DNA of 64,000 bases from Pestalotiopsis fici W106-1 (GCF_000516985.1 NW_006917093.1:6047013-6111012), one strand, 5' to 3'. Shown: positions 31,110 through 42,627, counted from the first letter of the stretch. The notes: generated by a model from the letters alone, not told the origin. Numbers and translations are program-made.

Positions 31110-31833
31110 CTATCCGAAATTGAAACTATTGATCTGGTCGTTCATATCTGTTACATGTTGCCCCATCATGAAATCAAAGCTAGGGGTACCTCCTCCTGGT
31201 GGTGCGGAGGCAGCTCCGCTGCGCCCCTGCTCACCCAAGATCTCGTCGGCCTCCTTGCCCAATCGCGCAAACCAGGCATGACAGTCTGCAGAGAAGGCTC
31301 GAAGTCCATTTTGCAGATCTTCAAACCGCCCCGCGAAACCTGCCAGCGATAATTGAATCTGTTCAATTGCCTGGCCCAGAGCATCAATCTTAGCCTCGAG
31401 TTTTTCCAACCTGTTGAAAGCTCCCTGCACTTCTCTCCTCATTGAGGTGACGTCTGTCCTGATCTCAGATACGGGGGCGACGTCCTTTTGAATAGACTCG
31501 AGCTTGGACAAACACAGTTGTTGCGCACTGCGAGCAACGCTCAGTCGGCCATCGTTGCAAAAGGGTACCAGGGACTTACTATCGCGCCTCAATTCCACCA
31601 AGGCAGGAGCACCCGGTCTGCCTACTAGCTCGCGTCGGCTGGTAGAGGGTGGGAGACATGAACAAGGCTTGGTTTGTTTGCGCGGGCATCGGCCCGTGTA
31701 ACGTTGGGGCAAAGGTACCCGTGACGCCGGCTAGTGGGGACATTTGAGAAGGGTGCTGGTATGGGTTGACATAGCCCTGAGCGTCACTGAGTAAGGGCAT
31801 TGATGACATATCTTGGTCGAAAAAGTCGCTCAT
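31110..31833 (-). CDS. Coiled-coil protein, two exons
   Basis: Exons 31833-31580 and 31527-31110; the intron has a GTAAGT donor, an ACTGAG branch and a CGCAG acceptor, and removes an in-frame TAG. The product is 223 residues. The N-terminal 85 residues are disordered and rich in Pro, Gln and Ser. Residues about 90-175 are a long helical segment (LESIQKDVAPVSEIRTDVTSM, then RLEKLEAKIDALGQAIEQIQ). It ends in a Gly/Ser-rich linker and a DFMMGQHVTDMND amphipathic tail. Function unknown. Confidence 0.7.
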
Positions 31834-32061
31834 CGTGCTCGCGAGCAAAGAGGGGCGGCCGTACTCGCGGAGGCTGCGGAACGTCGCGATATGTTATAGT
31901 GATGTTAAGCGCCGCCGAATATGGATTGCGGCATGTGGATTCCTCGAAGAGGAAATCAGCATCCTGGTTTGTGAGCTATGTGATACTTAAGCCGCCGTAT
32001 CAAGCGCGATGAGGACGTCCCTTGCTGTTCCTCTCACCTTTCTATTCTAAGCTGCACAGAG

Positions 32062-33386
32062 ATGTTGTCCCCTCGATCTGCCCTCCTTGCTTTCCTCCTG
32101 CCTGTTACGGCGTTTCGCGACTTTCCCACCATCTGCGCCTGGGATCCCCCTATCGAAATCATCGCCGGGGATAATCTCTCGGCAAGGTACGCAAATCACA
32201 AACAACATCGTTCTAGCCTTCTAACCCCCCGTCTCAGGGTTGCCAATCCCCAGGCTCGAAGATGCGAGGCGTCCCTTAGCTTCGATGACCCTGCCTTCCT
32301 TCCCATCAGATACACCTTTGATGTCCTGGACTGCGATGGGCTGCAGCTCGCTGAGTTTACCGTGCCGCCGACGGCCCCGAATGGGGATGCGTTTGTACTT
32401 TGGTCAGCCTAGGCCTGCCTCTTTCCAGGATCTCTGCTGATCAGTCTTCCCTTAGGCAATGTTCCGGGACCGAGAGCACCTCATGTGCCCATGTAGCAAT
32501 CATGAATGGAACCGGCACGCTCGACGTCTACGAGGGTCGCGGTATCGTTGGATGTATTACGGAACGGCGCCAAAGCACGACGATGCTGATCACCTCCACA
32601 AGCGCTGGCGTCCCCGTCACGTTGACGCTGCCCACTGTGACAACCATCACCGAGACCAGCTTCGCTTTGACAATCAATGTTTCTAGTACCCAACCGGCAG
32701 GCGTCAACCAGGCCCCTGCGGCGAGCGGCATGGGTCCTGACATGGCAACTATCACAAATACCGCCGCGGTCCCTGATACGGCAATGGTACCCGATACCGT
32801 CACGGTCCCTGCCACAGCCACGGCTGCTGATGCTGCCGCGGCCCCTGACATCGTGCTGCCTCCTGATACGGCGGCGGCTACCACGGCAGTGACTACGGCG
32901 CCCATCACCACGGTGCCGGTGACTACAGCAGCGAGTAACACGGCGCTTACCTCGACGGCAACATCCAACGGGACAGGCCAAGTGACAGATACTACCCACT
33001 GGACAACCACAAGCAGGCGATCGAATGTAGTTGCAACCCTTTCCAACGATCCTAGTTCAGATTCGCTGACCACAAATACTTCCGTAGCGCCGGCGGTTCT
33101 AGCTACCGGGAACGGTGGTGTCCAAGGCACGGAACTCACCAATCCTGGAGGCGGAGTTGCTACATCTACCAAGTCGGACTTGAAAAGCTCGGCGACAGTG
33201 CTGGCGGCTACGGACGGTACGGGCGGTACACAGTTCCTCTCCAACGCTGATGGATTCCAAATTGGGACGACGTCTTCCCAGGCTCCCAACACTAAGCCCC
33301 CTACCATGGCTGCTGCCATCACCACTTTAACGATTATGGTAACAAGCATCATGAAGGAGGCTTGCACAACACAGACAAGCGCTTAG
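32062..33386 (+). CDS. Secreted Ser/Thr/Ala-rich protein
   Basis: Exons 32062-32186, 32238-32402 and 32456-33386; 406 residues. A signal peptide is visible at the start (SALLAFLLPVTAF). The N-terminal domain (residues 20-140) has four to six cysteines and alternating hydrophobic residues, suggesting a small extracellular beta domain. From about residue 150 it is a long Thr/Ala/Pro-rich stalk with loose TAAAPDT/TAVPDT repeats, a typical site of O-glycosylation. The C-terminus has a moderately hydrophobic stretch (MAAAITTLTIMVTSIM) with a short tail, compatible with cell-wall or membrane attachment but not a classic GPI signal. Confidence 0.7.
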
Positions 33387-33606
33387 GTCGGTTGGTGATG
33401 GAGAAATAGGCCCCCCGCTGGACGGGGTATCTCTTTGCATGTTTGCCTTAGTTATGGATCGTTTCTCTTTCTATAACCATAAATAGAACTCTTCTCTCTC
33501 GAGGATGAAATTTTCTTGCTTGTTCGTCCCAAGTCCCTCTCGTTCCCTTAAGAATCATCCAATCTCAATCTCCATCCCTAACCGTATCTCAACCCTTATC
33601 CGCATC

Positions 33607-34150
33607 ATGTCTTCCCCAATGCCTCAGACTCCGCAGATGGCGAGCCATAACCCGTTTCACTCTCTTGGAGACCTGGCTGCGAAGCTTGCCTCTCCACTAT
33701 CCATCAAGACAGACGCAAGGGTTGTTCAACCCGGAGTCCTCCCCCCTACCCCTATCGCTTCCCCTCTTCCATCCATGTTCGATCCTCGGTTCCAAATGCC
33801 TCCAGCTGTCTTCCATTACACTGGCAACATCCCCGAGAGCCCCATCAAGGATGCAGTCGAAAGATACCGTTTAAATGCGGTCTTTTGGCAGAGGTCTTTC
33901 ATGGCAATGCGCTCGGAGACATCCCGAACTGTCCGAGAGCTTCAGCTTCGAATTGAGGCTCTGGAGCACAGGATCTTTGACACGGAGATCACAGTTATGG
34001 TAAGTCTTTTCTGCTTTGCATGATCATTCATTTGTATACTGATCCATTTAGCTGGGCACTGGGCAGCCCACGGTCCCCAATAGAGTGCGAAGTCCTATAA
34101 CTCCCATTGCTATGAAGAACCCGGCAGCCACGCCCCGCCCTGCCGTTTGA
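33607..34150 (+). CDS. Small hypothetical protein, two exons
   Basis: Exons 33607-33999 and 34052-34150; intron GTAAGT..ACTGAT..TTTAG. The product is 163 residues. A Pro/Ser-rich first half is followed by a short helical segment (SRTVRELQLRIEALEHRIF) and a TP-rich tail (PITPIAM). An in-frame ATG 102 bases upstream exists, but its sequence reads as a pyrimidine-rich leader. The stop is 12 bases from the stop of the convergent mini-MADS gene. Confidence 0.6.
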
Positions 34151-34161
34151 ATCCTTCTCTT

Positions 34162-34562
34162 TCATGACGACTTGGCCTCATCGAAGAGTTTGTCGGGTGT
34201 GTAGTGTTTCGGAAGTGGGTATGTTCGAGACTGCCGCTTTGTTAGTATAGTTAAATCAAAGAAGGGCGGGCCCTCACAATCTGTGCCTGGGAAGGAGGCC
34301 ACTGGTCATTGTGTGAAGACGAATAGGTGTAGAAGCGACCATTATGAAAAATAGTCAAATAAACTTCACCACCACATGCTTTTTTGAAATGATCGGCTTT
34401 CTTGATCAAAGTGAGCCGTCTGCGTCGAGCTCGAGCATATTCGGATTTCTTCGTACGAGGCGCTGGCAAATCATCAATAGTGCCAGGGTCAGCAGTACCA
34501 GCAGTCATTGTAGAATCCATGGAGACCGTCGTGGTGTAAAATGAGGTAGGTGAACACAGCAT
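34162..34562 (-). CDS. Mini MADS-box protein
   Basis: Exons 34562-34278 and 34230-34162; the intron has a GTGAGG donor, an ACTAAC branch and a GGCAG acceptor. The product is 117 residues. The core (RARRRRLTLIKKADHFKKAC, then GGEVYLTIFHNGRFYTYSS, about residues 44-83) follows the MADS fold: basic helix, LxKKAxEL-type helix, then two beta strands ending in (F/Y)YTY.S. MADS factors bind CArG-type DNA as dimers. Here the domain makes up nearly the whole protein, with no SAM/MEF2 extension and no long activation region. A second in-frame ATG at 34520 is possible. Confidence 0.75.
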
Positions 34563-34791
34563 CTAAGATGAGCGAATCTTGTGGCTATTAAGAGGGAGCA
34601 TGATCCAAATTTTGTTTACCGTCTGTTGGATACGGGAATTGCACAACCAGAATTCATATTCCAGGTTACGTAGTTTGGGATTCCTCCTCCCGCCTTTTTT
34701 TCTCTCTCCCGTCCTCCAGTATCTCCCTTCATTTCTTTTCCGTCTCGGCTCCTCTTACCTCGCTTTGTCTCTAAGCCTCTATGGTTCTATC

Positions 34792-35952
34792 ATGGACGAA
34801 ATACCGAACGAAATCATCGTGATTATTTCATCATTCTTATCCACCCAAGAATTACATAGCTTACGTCTGACATGCCGTCGGTATGCCGCCGCCACTCTGC
34901 CACTGATGACAAGTCATCTGTATGTAGTCAACACGCAACAATGTCTCCAAGATTTCCAGGCGTTCCTTGGACCGCAATCAATGGTGTACACAAGGACTCT
35001 AACTATCTTTGACGGGTTCTGGCCCAATTTTGCCCGTCGCATCTGGAGAATACAGCTAATATGCAGAAGGGAGGGCGCCATGCTGCGAGAGGAACCGCCC
35101 GGACAATCCTTTCACGAGTATCGGCAATTCATGGCACAGGAAGCCGCTCGGTCCGCATCGGAAGACAGTAGGATCCTTGCCGCTATCTTTCACCTGCTTC
35201 CCAATCTAAAACAAATCATCTTGCGGCCGCCGCCACATGGAACGACCGCTCGGCGCCCCCGGTACGCTGCCATTGTCAGCAGGTTGGGAATTGCTCCTCG
35301 ACCCCGGCGGGCTGATCAGCTGATTAACCGCGTATGCGATGCTGCGTCACAGTTCCCAAGGATACGGTCCATTGAAATTGTGAGTAAGGTCCTGGCTTCA
35401 TCCCTTGCAGACCTGCAAAGACTCCAAGGACTCACGGAGCTGATCATCAGATCCCTGGTTATGACCCCGGATCATCACGACGAGGATAGCCCTGGTAATG
35501 AAGCATGGGACTTTCTCGAGGCAATCCCAAAGCTCCTGCATCTCAACGTCAGTTTGGAACCAACCAACACGCACCATTTGCCACTTGGCTCGGCCTCGCT
35601 ACCCAGTTTGCGAACGCTTCATCTCGGCGGCGTTCATCTCGGCGAGGAACAACTCGTGAACCTGGCTGCTGGCAGTATGCTGAGGTCCCTGGAGCTCTGC
35701 GATACGACACTGGTGTCGGGAGACTGGGTATCCTGCTTTTCGAGGATTAGAGACCTAGCCAGGGGCTTGCGTGTGAACGTAGAAGGTACTTTGACAGATC
35801 ACATTCACGCGTGCGCCGTGCGGGGCGAGTTTCTCGAGTTGCTCCGGAGGTTCATGAGCGACGATGGCATGGAATGGCCGTTGGGACATGAGCAGCATCC
35901 TAGACGAGTAGGGTTCGTGTTGGCTCACAAGAATCGTCTTGGAAGCCCTTGA
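34792..35952 (+). CDS. F-box protein with leucine-rich helices
   Basis: Single exon, 386 residues from ATG 34792. The start is a textbook F-box (DEIPNEIIVIISSFLSTQEL, then LRLTCRRY, residues 2-40), which recruits SCF ubiquitin ligase through Skp1. The rest has leucine-spaced segments (LPNLKQIIL, LQGLTELIIRSL, LPSLRTLHLGGVHLGEEQL, SLELCDTTL) like a degenerate leucine-rich array for substrate binding. A short out-of-frame upstream ATG at 34781 could dampen translation. A frame extending upstream to 34579 reads as leader. Confidence 0.85.
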   Translation: MDEIPNEIIVIISSFLSTQELHSLRLTCRRYAAATLPLMTSHLYVVNTQQCLQDFQAFLGPQSMVYTRTLTIFDGFWPNFARRIWRIQLICRREGAMLREEPPGQSFHEYRQFMAQEAARSASEDSRILAAIFHLLPNLKQIILRPPPHGTTARRPRYAAIVSRLGIAPRPRRADQLINRVCDAASQFPRIRSIEIVSKVLASSLADLQRLQGLTELIIRSLVMTPDHHDEDSPGNEAWDFLEAIPKLLHLNVSLEPTNTHHLPLGSASLPSLRTLHLGGVHLGEEQLVNLAAGSMLRSLELCDTTLVSGDWVSCFSRIRDLARGLRVNVEGTLTDHIHACAVRGEFLELLRRFMSDDGMEWPLGHEQHPRRVGFVLAHKNRLGSP

Positions 35953-36310
35953 GGTCGACAATACAGTGGGTGTGGAGGATACTTTCATCATTGGCTTAAG
36001 ATAGTGAATACACTTTCACAAAGGTACGACTAAAGCTAGCGTGCATATGCAGGTACTTGGCTTGTTGGTGCACTGGACGCGAAGTATTTGACATGGACCC
36101 TGGCCCAGCAGGGCGCGCTTGATTTATTCCCGATATGGACAGCTCTGGCTAGGCGCCAATACAAATTCCTAATCCGGCGATTCTACGAAACAACGTTTGC
36201 TTTTTTTCTTTTACTTAATACCGACCACGAAATGTCGGCGGCAGCCATCGCTTTGTTTGCTACCTAGCTATCAGAAAAGAATACATGGGCCTGTCCCTCC
36301 CCCTTGCATT
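35953..36310. other. Intergenic
   Basis: 358 bases between convergent genes; nothing seen. Confidence 0.5.
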
Positions 36311-37042
36311 TCACCAGCGCAACCAGGCAAATTCATGCTCGGCGTGCACCTCGGTTGATCTAGTGCTGGATTCTGGTTGGTCGTCGCTCTGGTGTCCCGT
36401 CTGGGTCGCTTGCAGGTCAGGCATCTGATTTAGTGGTGAGGGAGTGGCGAATTCACTGGCATTTGTGACGGTCCGTGGAACCGGCCTGAGTAGTGGCGTT
36501 GCCGGCAACTCTACCAAGATAGAAGCATCTGGTGCTGGAAGGTCTGTAGTCGCATGATCGTCCTCCCGGTGAGTTTGTTGCGCCGATTGGGAGTGGGCGC
36601 GCCTGTAGTCGTGTAAATTGAGTTGCTGGCTGCCTTTCAAATTAGAAATGCGGCGGTGGTACAAATGTCTCTGGCCGATGATCACGGCAAGCAACAAGGC
36701 GACCATGGCAGCCCCGGTTGCGCCGACGGCGATCAGGGTTGAGAGCATATTCTCTGGCTGACTTTGTTCTGGTAATGCTGTGGTAGTCGCGCTTGGATTG
36801 GTGGTCCGCACGAGCGTGGTTTCTGAGATGTTTGATATCTTTGAAGTTGCTGAAGTAGAAGATATGCTTGTTGATAGTGATACGGTACTAGAAACGCTTG
36901 CCAAAGAGGTGGATGTGGTGAGGAGGCAAGCATCCGTTGAAGCGCATGGGTCAAAGGGGCAGCATCCACGGAAACCATTGAGGTTACAGACGTAAAAGGC
37001 GCTGCCTGCAGCGCACTCGGTCGAGTCTCTTCTTATGGCCAT
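36311..37042 (-). CDS. Mucin-like single-pass membrane protein with Cys-rich ectodomain
   Basis: Single exon, 243 residues. The N-terminal cysteine motif (C.AGSAFYVCNLNGFRGCCPFDPCA, split over residues 10-34) is typical of a fungal family with C...FY.C...GF.GCC..DPC. A Ser/Thr stalk follows (residues 40-95), then one transmembrane helix (LSTLIAVGATGAAMVALLLA, about 100-125), basic stop-transfer residues, and a disordered cytoplasmic tail. There is no cleavable signal peptide, so a 5' exon may be missing or the helix serves as the anchor. Plausibly a cell-surface sensor-like protein. Confidence 0.7.
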   Translation of the reverse strand: MAIRRDSTECAAGSAFYVCNLNGFRGCCPFDPCASTDACLLTTSTSLASVSSTVSLSTSISSTSATSKISNISETTLVRTTNPSATTTALPEQSQPENMLSTLIAVGATGAAMVALLLAVIIGQRHLYHRRISNLKGSQQLNLHDYRRAHSQSAQQTHREDDHATTDLPAPDASILVELPATPLLRPVPRTVTNASEFATPSPLNQMPDLQATQTGHQSDDQPESSTRSTEVHAEHEFAWLRW

Positions 37043-37244
37043 CTGAGTTGCAGGTTGATTCAGGAGTCTTGGAGATTCAGCTGCCAGGTACGTGTATTTG
37101 AGTATCTCGTAAGCGCCCCGTGCTTTCTGCTAACAGAATTCGGCTTTTTGCGTTTGGCGTCTCGAAGCGCTCCGGGTATTTTAAGCATGTAAGCGCCGGG
37201 ACCGATTCTCCTTCTCTCCCTCGCTCGACCCATCTCCGGCCACC

Positions 37245-37764
37245 ATGGGTGTACTCGCTAGGTGCCAGCTCGCCCGTTTGATTACTCTCGCGTCCGCAGC
37301 CTGTAAATCTACTTTTCTCCAGCCGCCAAGCTCATCTCTGACATGAAATAGACCAACTCGCGGCTGCTATACAAGGTTTCATTTGGCCAAAGATCTTCTG
37401 GGACTTCCTTACTCCCTCCCTTGATTTCGCCATCAAGCCCTTCCCTTTGCTTCAAATCGCCAACCTAGTATGTGCAATCGTGATGCTAGCATGGGAGTGG
37501 CCAGTGGGTTTTGTACGCGGGTCATCCTTTGACGACTGCATTAAGAGCCGCATCATTGTGCTCCCATGGGTCATTCTGGCGGCTTTGTTCTTGTATCAAG
37601 GGACTAATGCCGGCATCTACTATTTCATTGGCCTTGTGCTCTACATCTCAGCCTACCGACGAGGAGAGGTATGGAGCACAATAATCGTCTTTGATCCTCA
37701 GCTCACATCCACAGAATATTATTTTGGTGCGCAGGGGAGAGAGCCAAGTTTGAATCGAATATAG
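37245..37764 (+). CDS. DUF7727-family small membrane protein
   Basis: Exon 1 37245-37302, intron 37303-37351 (GTAAAT..CTGAC..AATAG), exon 2 onward. ATG context CCACCATGG. The sequence ARLITLASAAYQ.AA.IQGFIWPKIFWDFLT, then P.LQI.NL, then AWEWP, matches the fungal DUF7727 family (about 130-150 residues, four hydrophobic helices). The C-terminus is uncertain. Unspliced it ends at 37764; a second intron at about 37670-37713 would give a shorter end at 37753. The family is of unknown function and predicted membrane-embedded. Confidence 0.75.
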
Positions 37765-37945
37765 GATTTCTGGAAAGAGCAACTGGTTGACCGGTTTCTG
37801 ATTACCGTTCCTGATAAGACGTCTTCTAAATCATGTACATGAGCACAAGTACCCCTACTTCTTTTAACAATCATACTTTCTTCTTGCCGCGTCCGATGTC
37901 GTACTCCTGCTCTCATTCGAATGACCCGACATCACTGTAGATATC

Positions 37946-40354
37946 ATGGAAAAGATCTGGCTTACTTTGCGTCAGCTAGAGGGCGAAGACAATGGCCTTG
38001 CTTTGCTGGAAGAGACAGCCACGCCAGTCGAGGTCTTCTCGGACTTGCTATGTCTTGGGAACAAGACGAAGGATCACATATTCCCATTCCGAACTGATCC
38101 GCCATCAGATCGCGACGGTACTGTGGTGCTCAGAAATCATCAGCAATACACTATCGTGGATTGCCATCTCAGTCTCGTCGGGGCCATTCCTCAATCGGCC
38201 ACCCTGCCGACGGGCCCAAGAATCCACCAGATTGCTGGTTCAGATCCAGCCCGCTTCTATGGCACACTCATCCGTCATCTCACGCCGTTGGTGGTGCTCT
38301 TCGTCGATGATGTAGGAGGGTACGAGGCTGCTGCGGTGATGGTGGCCCAATGGATTGAGTCTTGCCGAGGACATAGAAACCCACATCTGCCCCGTTTCGT
38401 GGCCACGAGTAAGCAGCCAATAAGCCATCGTGATTTCTGTCGCCTCATCAACATGGAGCTTCTTGTCCTGCTGCGACGAACTGTTCCCGAGCAGCCATAC
38501 TCCTCTCATGAGGTTGTCGCATTCCGGGAGAAGTATTTTGGAAGCCTAGAGCTCATCAGTACGGAGGACTTGAGACATGAGATTTTCTCAAATAAGGAGA
38601 AAAACGACACAACCCGCCGGGGCCTTGACGTCGGGACAGCTTTGACATTTCTTCTGAGGCACCTGACCACGCCCGGGATACCGCATTTCAATATGCTTGG
38701 CACAGTATTGCAGAAGGACAGTCTACCACAGCAAGCCCGTGAACATCTTATCCGATACATGAAGCTGGCCCGCAGAGTCGGTGTTGAGTCTCCTATGTTA
38801 GTATCTTCATGTCTGGTACAGCATTACCTGAGCAGCATGTTCCGAGGTGAGTTCAGGCAATGTCACATCGCTCCGGGCTTAGCTGACCTTCAGGATTCCC
38901 TGGTGACGACGTATTCACTGAGGTCTATTTGGTTGTTCTCCAAGCAGTTGAGTCTGAAATTCGATCTGCTGGCTTCGTTGACCGTGTTCGGATTGAATTT
39001 AAAAACATTCTGCGATCACGCGAGGATGACACAGCTTCAGCCAAAATGAAAGTCGCCCATACCGTCTTGCTCCGGACGCAGGTTGTCCCCGCGCGGAAAG
39101 GACCATGCCTCTCATGCTTGATCAGAACCCCAATCCATATTCTTACATGTGATCACCGTCTGTGCGACTCCTGTCTCGTATATCATGGTGATCGTTCCCC
39201 ATGGACGGAGGAAGTCATCTTGCGGTGTTGTCCCTTCTGTAACGAGACCAACCATAGGGAGCTGCGTACACTACCAGCGATGGCCCGTGCCAGGGTGCTT
39301 GTGTTGAGTCATTCAGGACCAGAGACACTGGTATTATTTCTTCATAATCTAAGAACACAACTGTTCGGACCCATTCATGAATACCTGGATATGGTTATTG
39401 GCAGCGGAGCAGGTAGGTATGGCAAACGTGAACGAGTATTCAGGATTGACAAGAAAACTAGGACAACAAATCATCCAAGACATCTTCGTGGATGGCCTAT
39501 CATCACAGAGTTGCCTACTTCGTTATGCTTCGCCTTCTCATCTTCCGATCAATCTACCACACCGGACACTGATGCCGAACCAGCGCACTTCAGGCAGCCT
39601 GCAGTTGGGTACAGTGAGCCGACTGGGCACCAGGACGAGCTGGTTCAGGTTCGGCACAAAGTTCAGGTGAGTCACCCCTTCATTCCTCGTCTACAGTTCT
39701 CATTGTCACAGAGGCGCACACCCAGTAACGGACGTAAATGGTCTGTCTCGTGACCTATGGCCTCAGAGTGAGGTAATCAGAAGCGATCCCAAGAGCAAGA
39801 CCGACGCAATCGCATCAAAATTGATTGCGCTTTTGTTCTTCGCAAAAACGGTGCCTATAGTCGAGGAAGGACGTGTTGTAGTCAAGATACTTATCCTATG
39901 TCGACTTCCTAGGGGGCCACACCTAGTAAGACTCATACGACATCTGAAAGACGTCTGCTGCCAAATCCACTACCAAGACGAGCACGGAAAAAGTTACAGT
40001 GACACTTTCTGCACGGATTCAACCTGGAGCTGGGTTATGGCTGGGCAAGACTTCTCACGAACACTTGATATCAATGAAGTAATCTTGGGCCATGCTTGCA
40101 TCACTATCGGAGGACTTGTCCAGGAAAACATCTCTAATTCGCCCTGCAACTTGAATGACGTCTACGATAACACAGATGTTCTGCGTGAGCACTTATGTGC
40201 ATACAAACCCCCACATGAATCAAGAATGGCCACCAAGGTGCTGTCTGAGGAGAACAAAACCGCTTTCTCAATTCAAGTATCAAATTATAACACGGTGCTG
40301 GAGAAGATAGATGAATTGCAGGATATTCTGGTATTGATTAAGTCCCAGAAATAG
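37946..40354 (+). CDS. RING-like / patatin-like protein with lost catalytic motifs
   Basis: Exons 37946-38846, 38894-39412, 39462-39666 and 39712-40354; 755 residues. Residues about 1-370 are a helical N-terminal region. A RING-like zinc motif follows (CLSC, then CDHRLCDSC, then CCPFC, residues about 388-430), found in fungal patatin-like proteins just before the phospholipase domain. The domain then starts (RARVLVLSHSG) but the Gly-rich DGGGxRG is gone, and the GxSxG nucleophile elbow is GSGAG, with Gly in place of the Ser. Roughly 200 residues normally separating this from the C-terminal domain are missing. The C-terminal domain (SKLIALLFFAKTV ... LCRLP) is intact. Probably non-catalytic. 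Confidence 0.7.
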
Positions 40355-40395
40355 GAGACAGGCCCCAAAGATAGTCAAATTATCCTTTCTTTTCG

Positions 40396-40731
40396 TCAGG
40401 GACCACAGTGCACCGTTACGTTCAAAGTCATTACATATCCACGAAGCTGGGTCATTTCGTCCTTGAACTCCTCTTCCATACCCAAGTCCTTCAAGGCGTC
40501 TTTGAGTTCCTCAAGCAGCTCGGTTTTCTCCCTTCCCAAGACTTCCTGCTCGTTCTTGACAAAATTCAGCACCATGGACTCTGATTCGGAGATTGCCTGG
40601 CACATATGTTCGCGTGTGGATTCAATGGCCGCTTTGGCCATAACTGGATCTATTTTGCGGCGTTTCGGAGGGTTTTCGACGGCTTTGCTACCGCTGGTAG
40701 ACGAGTCATCGGGTGAACGAGAACGCTTCAT
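40396..40731 (-). CDS. Small nuclear-type coiled-coil protein
   Basis: Single exon, 111 residues from ATG 40731. It starts with a basic SRSPDDSS...PPKRRKID nuclear-localisation-like segment. A helical stretch follows (REKTELLEELKDALKDLGME). It is convergent with the patatin-like gene, stop to stop within 42 bases. Function unknown. Confidence 0.6.
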   Translation of the reverse strand: MKRSRSPDDSSTSGSKAVENPPKRRKIDPVMAKAAIESTREHMCQAISESESMVLNFVKNEQEVLGREKTELLEELKDALKDLGMEEEFKDEMTQLRGYVMTLNVTVHCGP

Positions 40732-41144
40732 TGTTGGCGTGTTTCTTGTCGATTGTGTTTTCGTGTAATATGCGTAGAAGAAATATGAGATTGAGTAAGT
40801 TGGAATGATAAAAGAAAATTGAGTTTTGGAACGGCCGGGTCTCTTTGTACCCTCTGGACTGCTCGAAAACTTCCGTAAGCACGTGGTCAGGATTCCCATG
40901 GGATATGTATATATAAGAGCTTTCCTCCCGAGGAAGTATTGTCGTCTTTCCTCTCCATCTGCTCATCAAAACTCTATCCTCAAACCCTAAGAAGTTACCA
41001 GCACCTGAAGACAGGTACCTAGGTAAGTATCGCTCTCAACGAGAAAAGAAATATGCCAATTTGTCTCATTCAGGACCACTGCAACAATGCATCACCTCCT
41101 CTCTTACGCACTCTGTCTCCTTGTGGGCAAAACGAACTGGGATT

Positions 41145-41678
41145 ATGGAATCTTGGAGCGTCAAGCGCTTTGACGTTGGTCTATGTTGCTCTATCGCGGT
41201 GGAGGGTCATTCCGGGTGTGGTATATATGAAAAGTCAGGGGAAACATAAAGTACTCCATTTGTACCTGATACCGCCAAGCTGGGTGACAATATAGTCGTT
41301 TGAGGCACAATGAATAGAAAGCTATGTTGGAGCGCAGTTCCCCCCTGTCGTTGATGATAGTTTCGCGTACTCTGTGCAGGTTGCCGTGATTTATTGCCAC
41401 GAGTCGAGCAATGGTGCTGTGATATTTCTCGCAGGGAGGTGCCAACTTCAACGGCACAGTTATTCGAAACGGGAAAGCAACGCATAGCAGGAAATAAGCG
41501 ATTGGGTCGAGGTGCAGAAAGACCCACACTTTTCTGGTGTTATGCAGTACATGGAAGGCGTGCCCTGGGAAGGGCTGAGGAACCCCCGCTTTCCCTGGCT
41601 GAGGCTCGCCATCCACGTACCGATACTTCCACATCATACTGATCCGATCGAAGCGGAGCGCCAGCCCGGTGCAGACTG
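41145..41678 (+). pseudogene. Gene-like fragments, probably decayed
   Basis: Two protein-like pieces lie on this strand. One starts at ATG 41145 (MESWSVKRFDVGLCCSIAVE). A later one at about 41490-41678 (EISDWVEVQKDPHFSGVMQY, then PWEGLRNPRFPWLRLAI) ends at TGA 41678. No intron pair joins them in frame. The opposite strand also has a 200-codon open frame (41191-41793), which I regard as less likely because its composition is less coherent. A broken gene or a multi-exon gene I could not resolve. Confidence 0.3.
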
Positions 41679-41719
41679 ATGTGCTTTCCGTCTTGTTTTC
41701 ACCCCATGTTCCTGCGGTG

Positions 41720-42627
41720 ATGGACACATCGGTGGCTGCTTTAGAGACCAGGAGTAGGCGCCCGCAATCCAATGAGATTGCGGATGACTTCATTACGATT
41801 GTTTTGGAAGGTCAAAGGAGGGTTCGTGACCGGGACATCAAGGACTTTGAGCCGGACGGCAAAGTAGTCGATCTGTTCAAATCAATGCACGAAACACGCG
41901 ATGGCCAGGAGCAGCTTGAGCAGCTCCTGGACTCCCTGGGCAGGTCACAGGATTTCACGCAGTGGCTATTGTGGTTGCACGGCAATTGCTTACTGCGAGT
42001 ATTGGAACTACAAAAGGATGGTTGGACTGAAGTCCCGGACCACCGCCCGCGCTGGCAACATGTACTAAGCATAGTAGCCGAGATCGTGAATCGAATCGCT
42101 GCACGACGTGGAAGGCACGTAGCGTTAGCTGTATACCGCTACCTTGCTGGTAAGTCTCTAGCAATTGTTGTGATCGATACTGAGAGGCTTTAGAACGCGG
42201 GTTGTATCTTGGGAAGCTAGCCAACACCAGGCACAGGCACATCGCAGAAGTCATTGACATGGCGGTGGATGCCCTGTGCCAGAAATTGACGAGTCTACCC
42301 GACCACTTTCTTGTACCAGATCCCGCAGGATGGGTTGCCATGACTCTCAGCTTGAGGTGTGTATCTCTGTGAACTTCTCACAATACTTCACGTCTGATTA
42401 TTCACAGTCGCGATCAACTTTGCAGTGAGCTAGGGATGCCAGACCTTGGGGGCCTATGCACTTGCATGGAACCGGAAGTACAAACTCATATTTTGGGCAT
42501 GCAGCTTGCAAATATCCAAGACAAAGGACATGGGATCCAGGCACCCCCAGGTTTCGAGCAAACGACGGATACGAGCGGGATTTCTTCCGAATGGTTCTGC
42601 CTGAAAGGACGGGTGAAATTACATTAA
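41720..42627 (+). CDS. Hypothetical protein; C-terminal part duplicated at 46.6 kb
   Basis: Exons 41720-42149, 42194-42356 and 42408-42627; introns GTAAGT..ACTGAG..TTTAG and GTGTGT..CTGAT..CACAG. The product is 270 residues. The first 145 residues are helical, with a charged segment and a RRGRHVALAVYRYLAE end. The last 42 residues (QLANIQDKGHGIQAPPGFEQTTDT onward) resemble the fragment at 46598-46696 (QLACIQDRGQGISASQGLEHTTDM). No domain recognised. It is the left member of the duplicated block that runs to 50.7 kb. Confidence 0.6.

Noticed and set aside
32528..33367. 279-codon minus-strand frame with Val-rich hydrophobic sequence
   Set aside because: Antisense of the Thr/Ala-rich stalk of the secreted protein at 32062; GC-biased codons keep it open.
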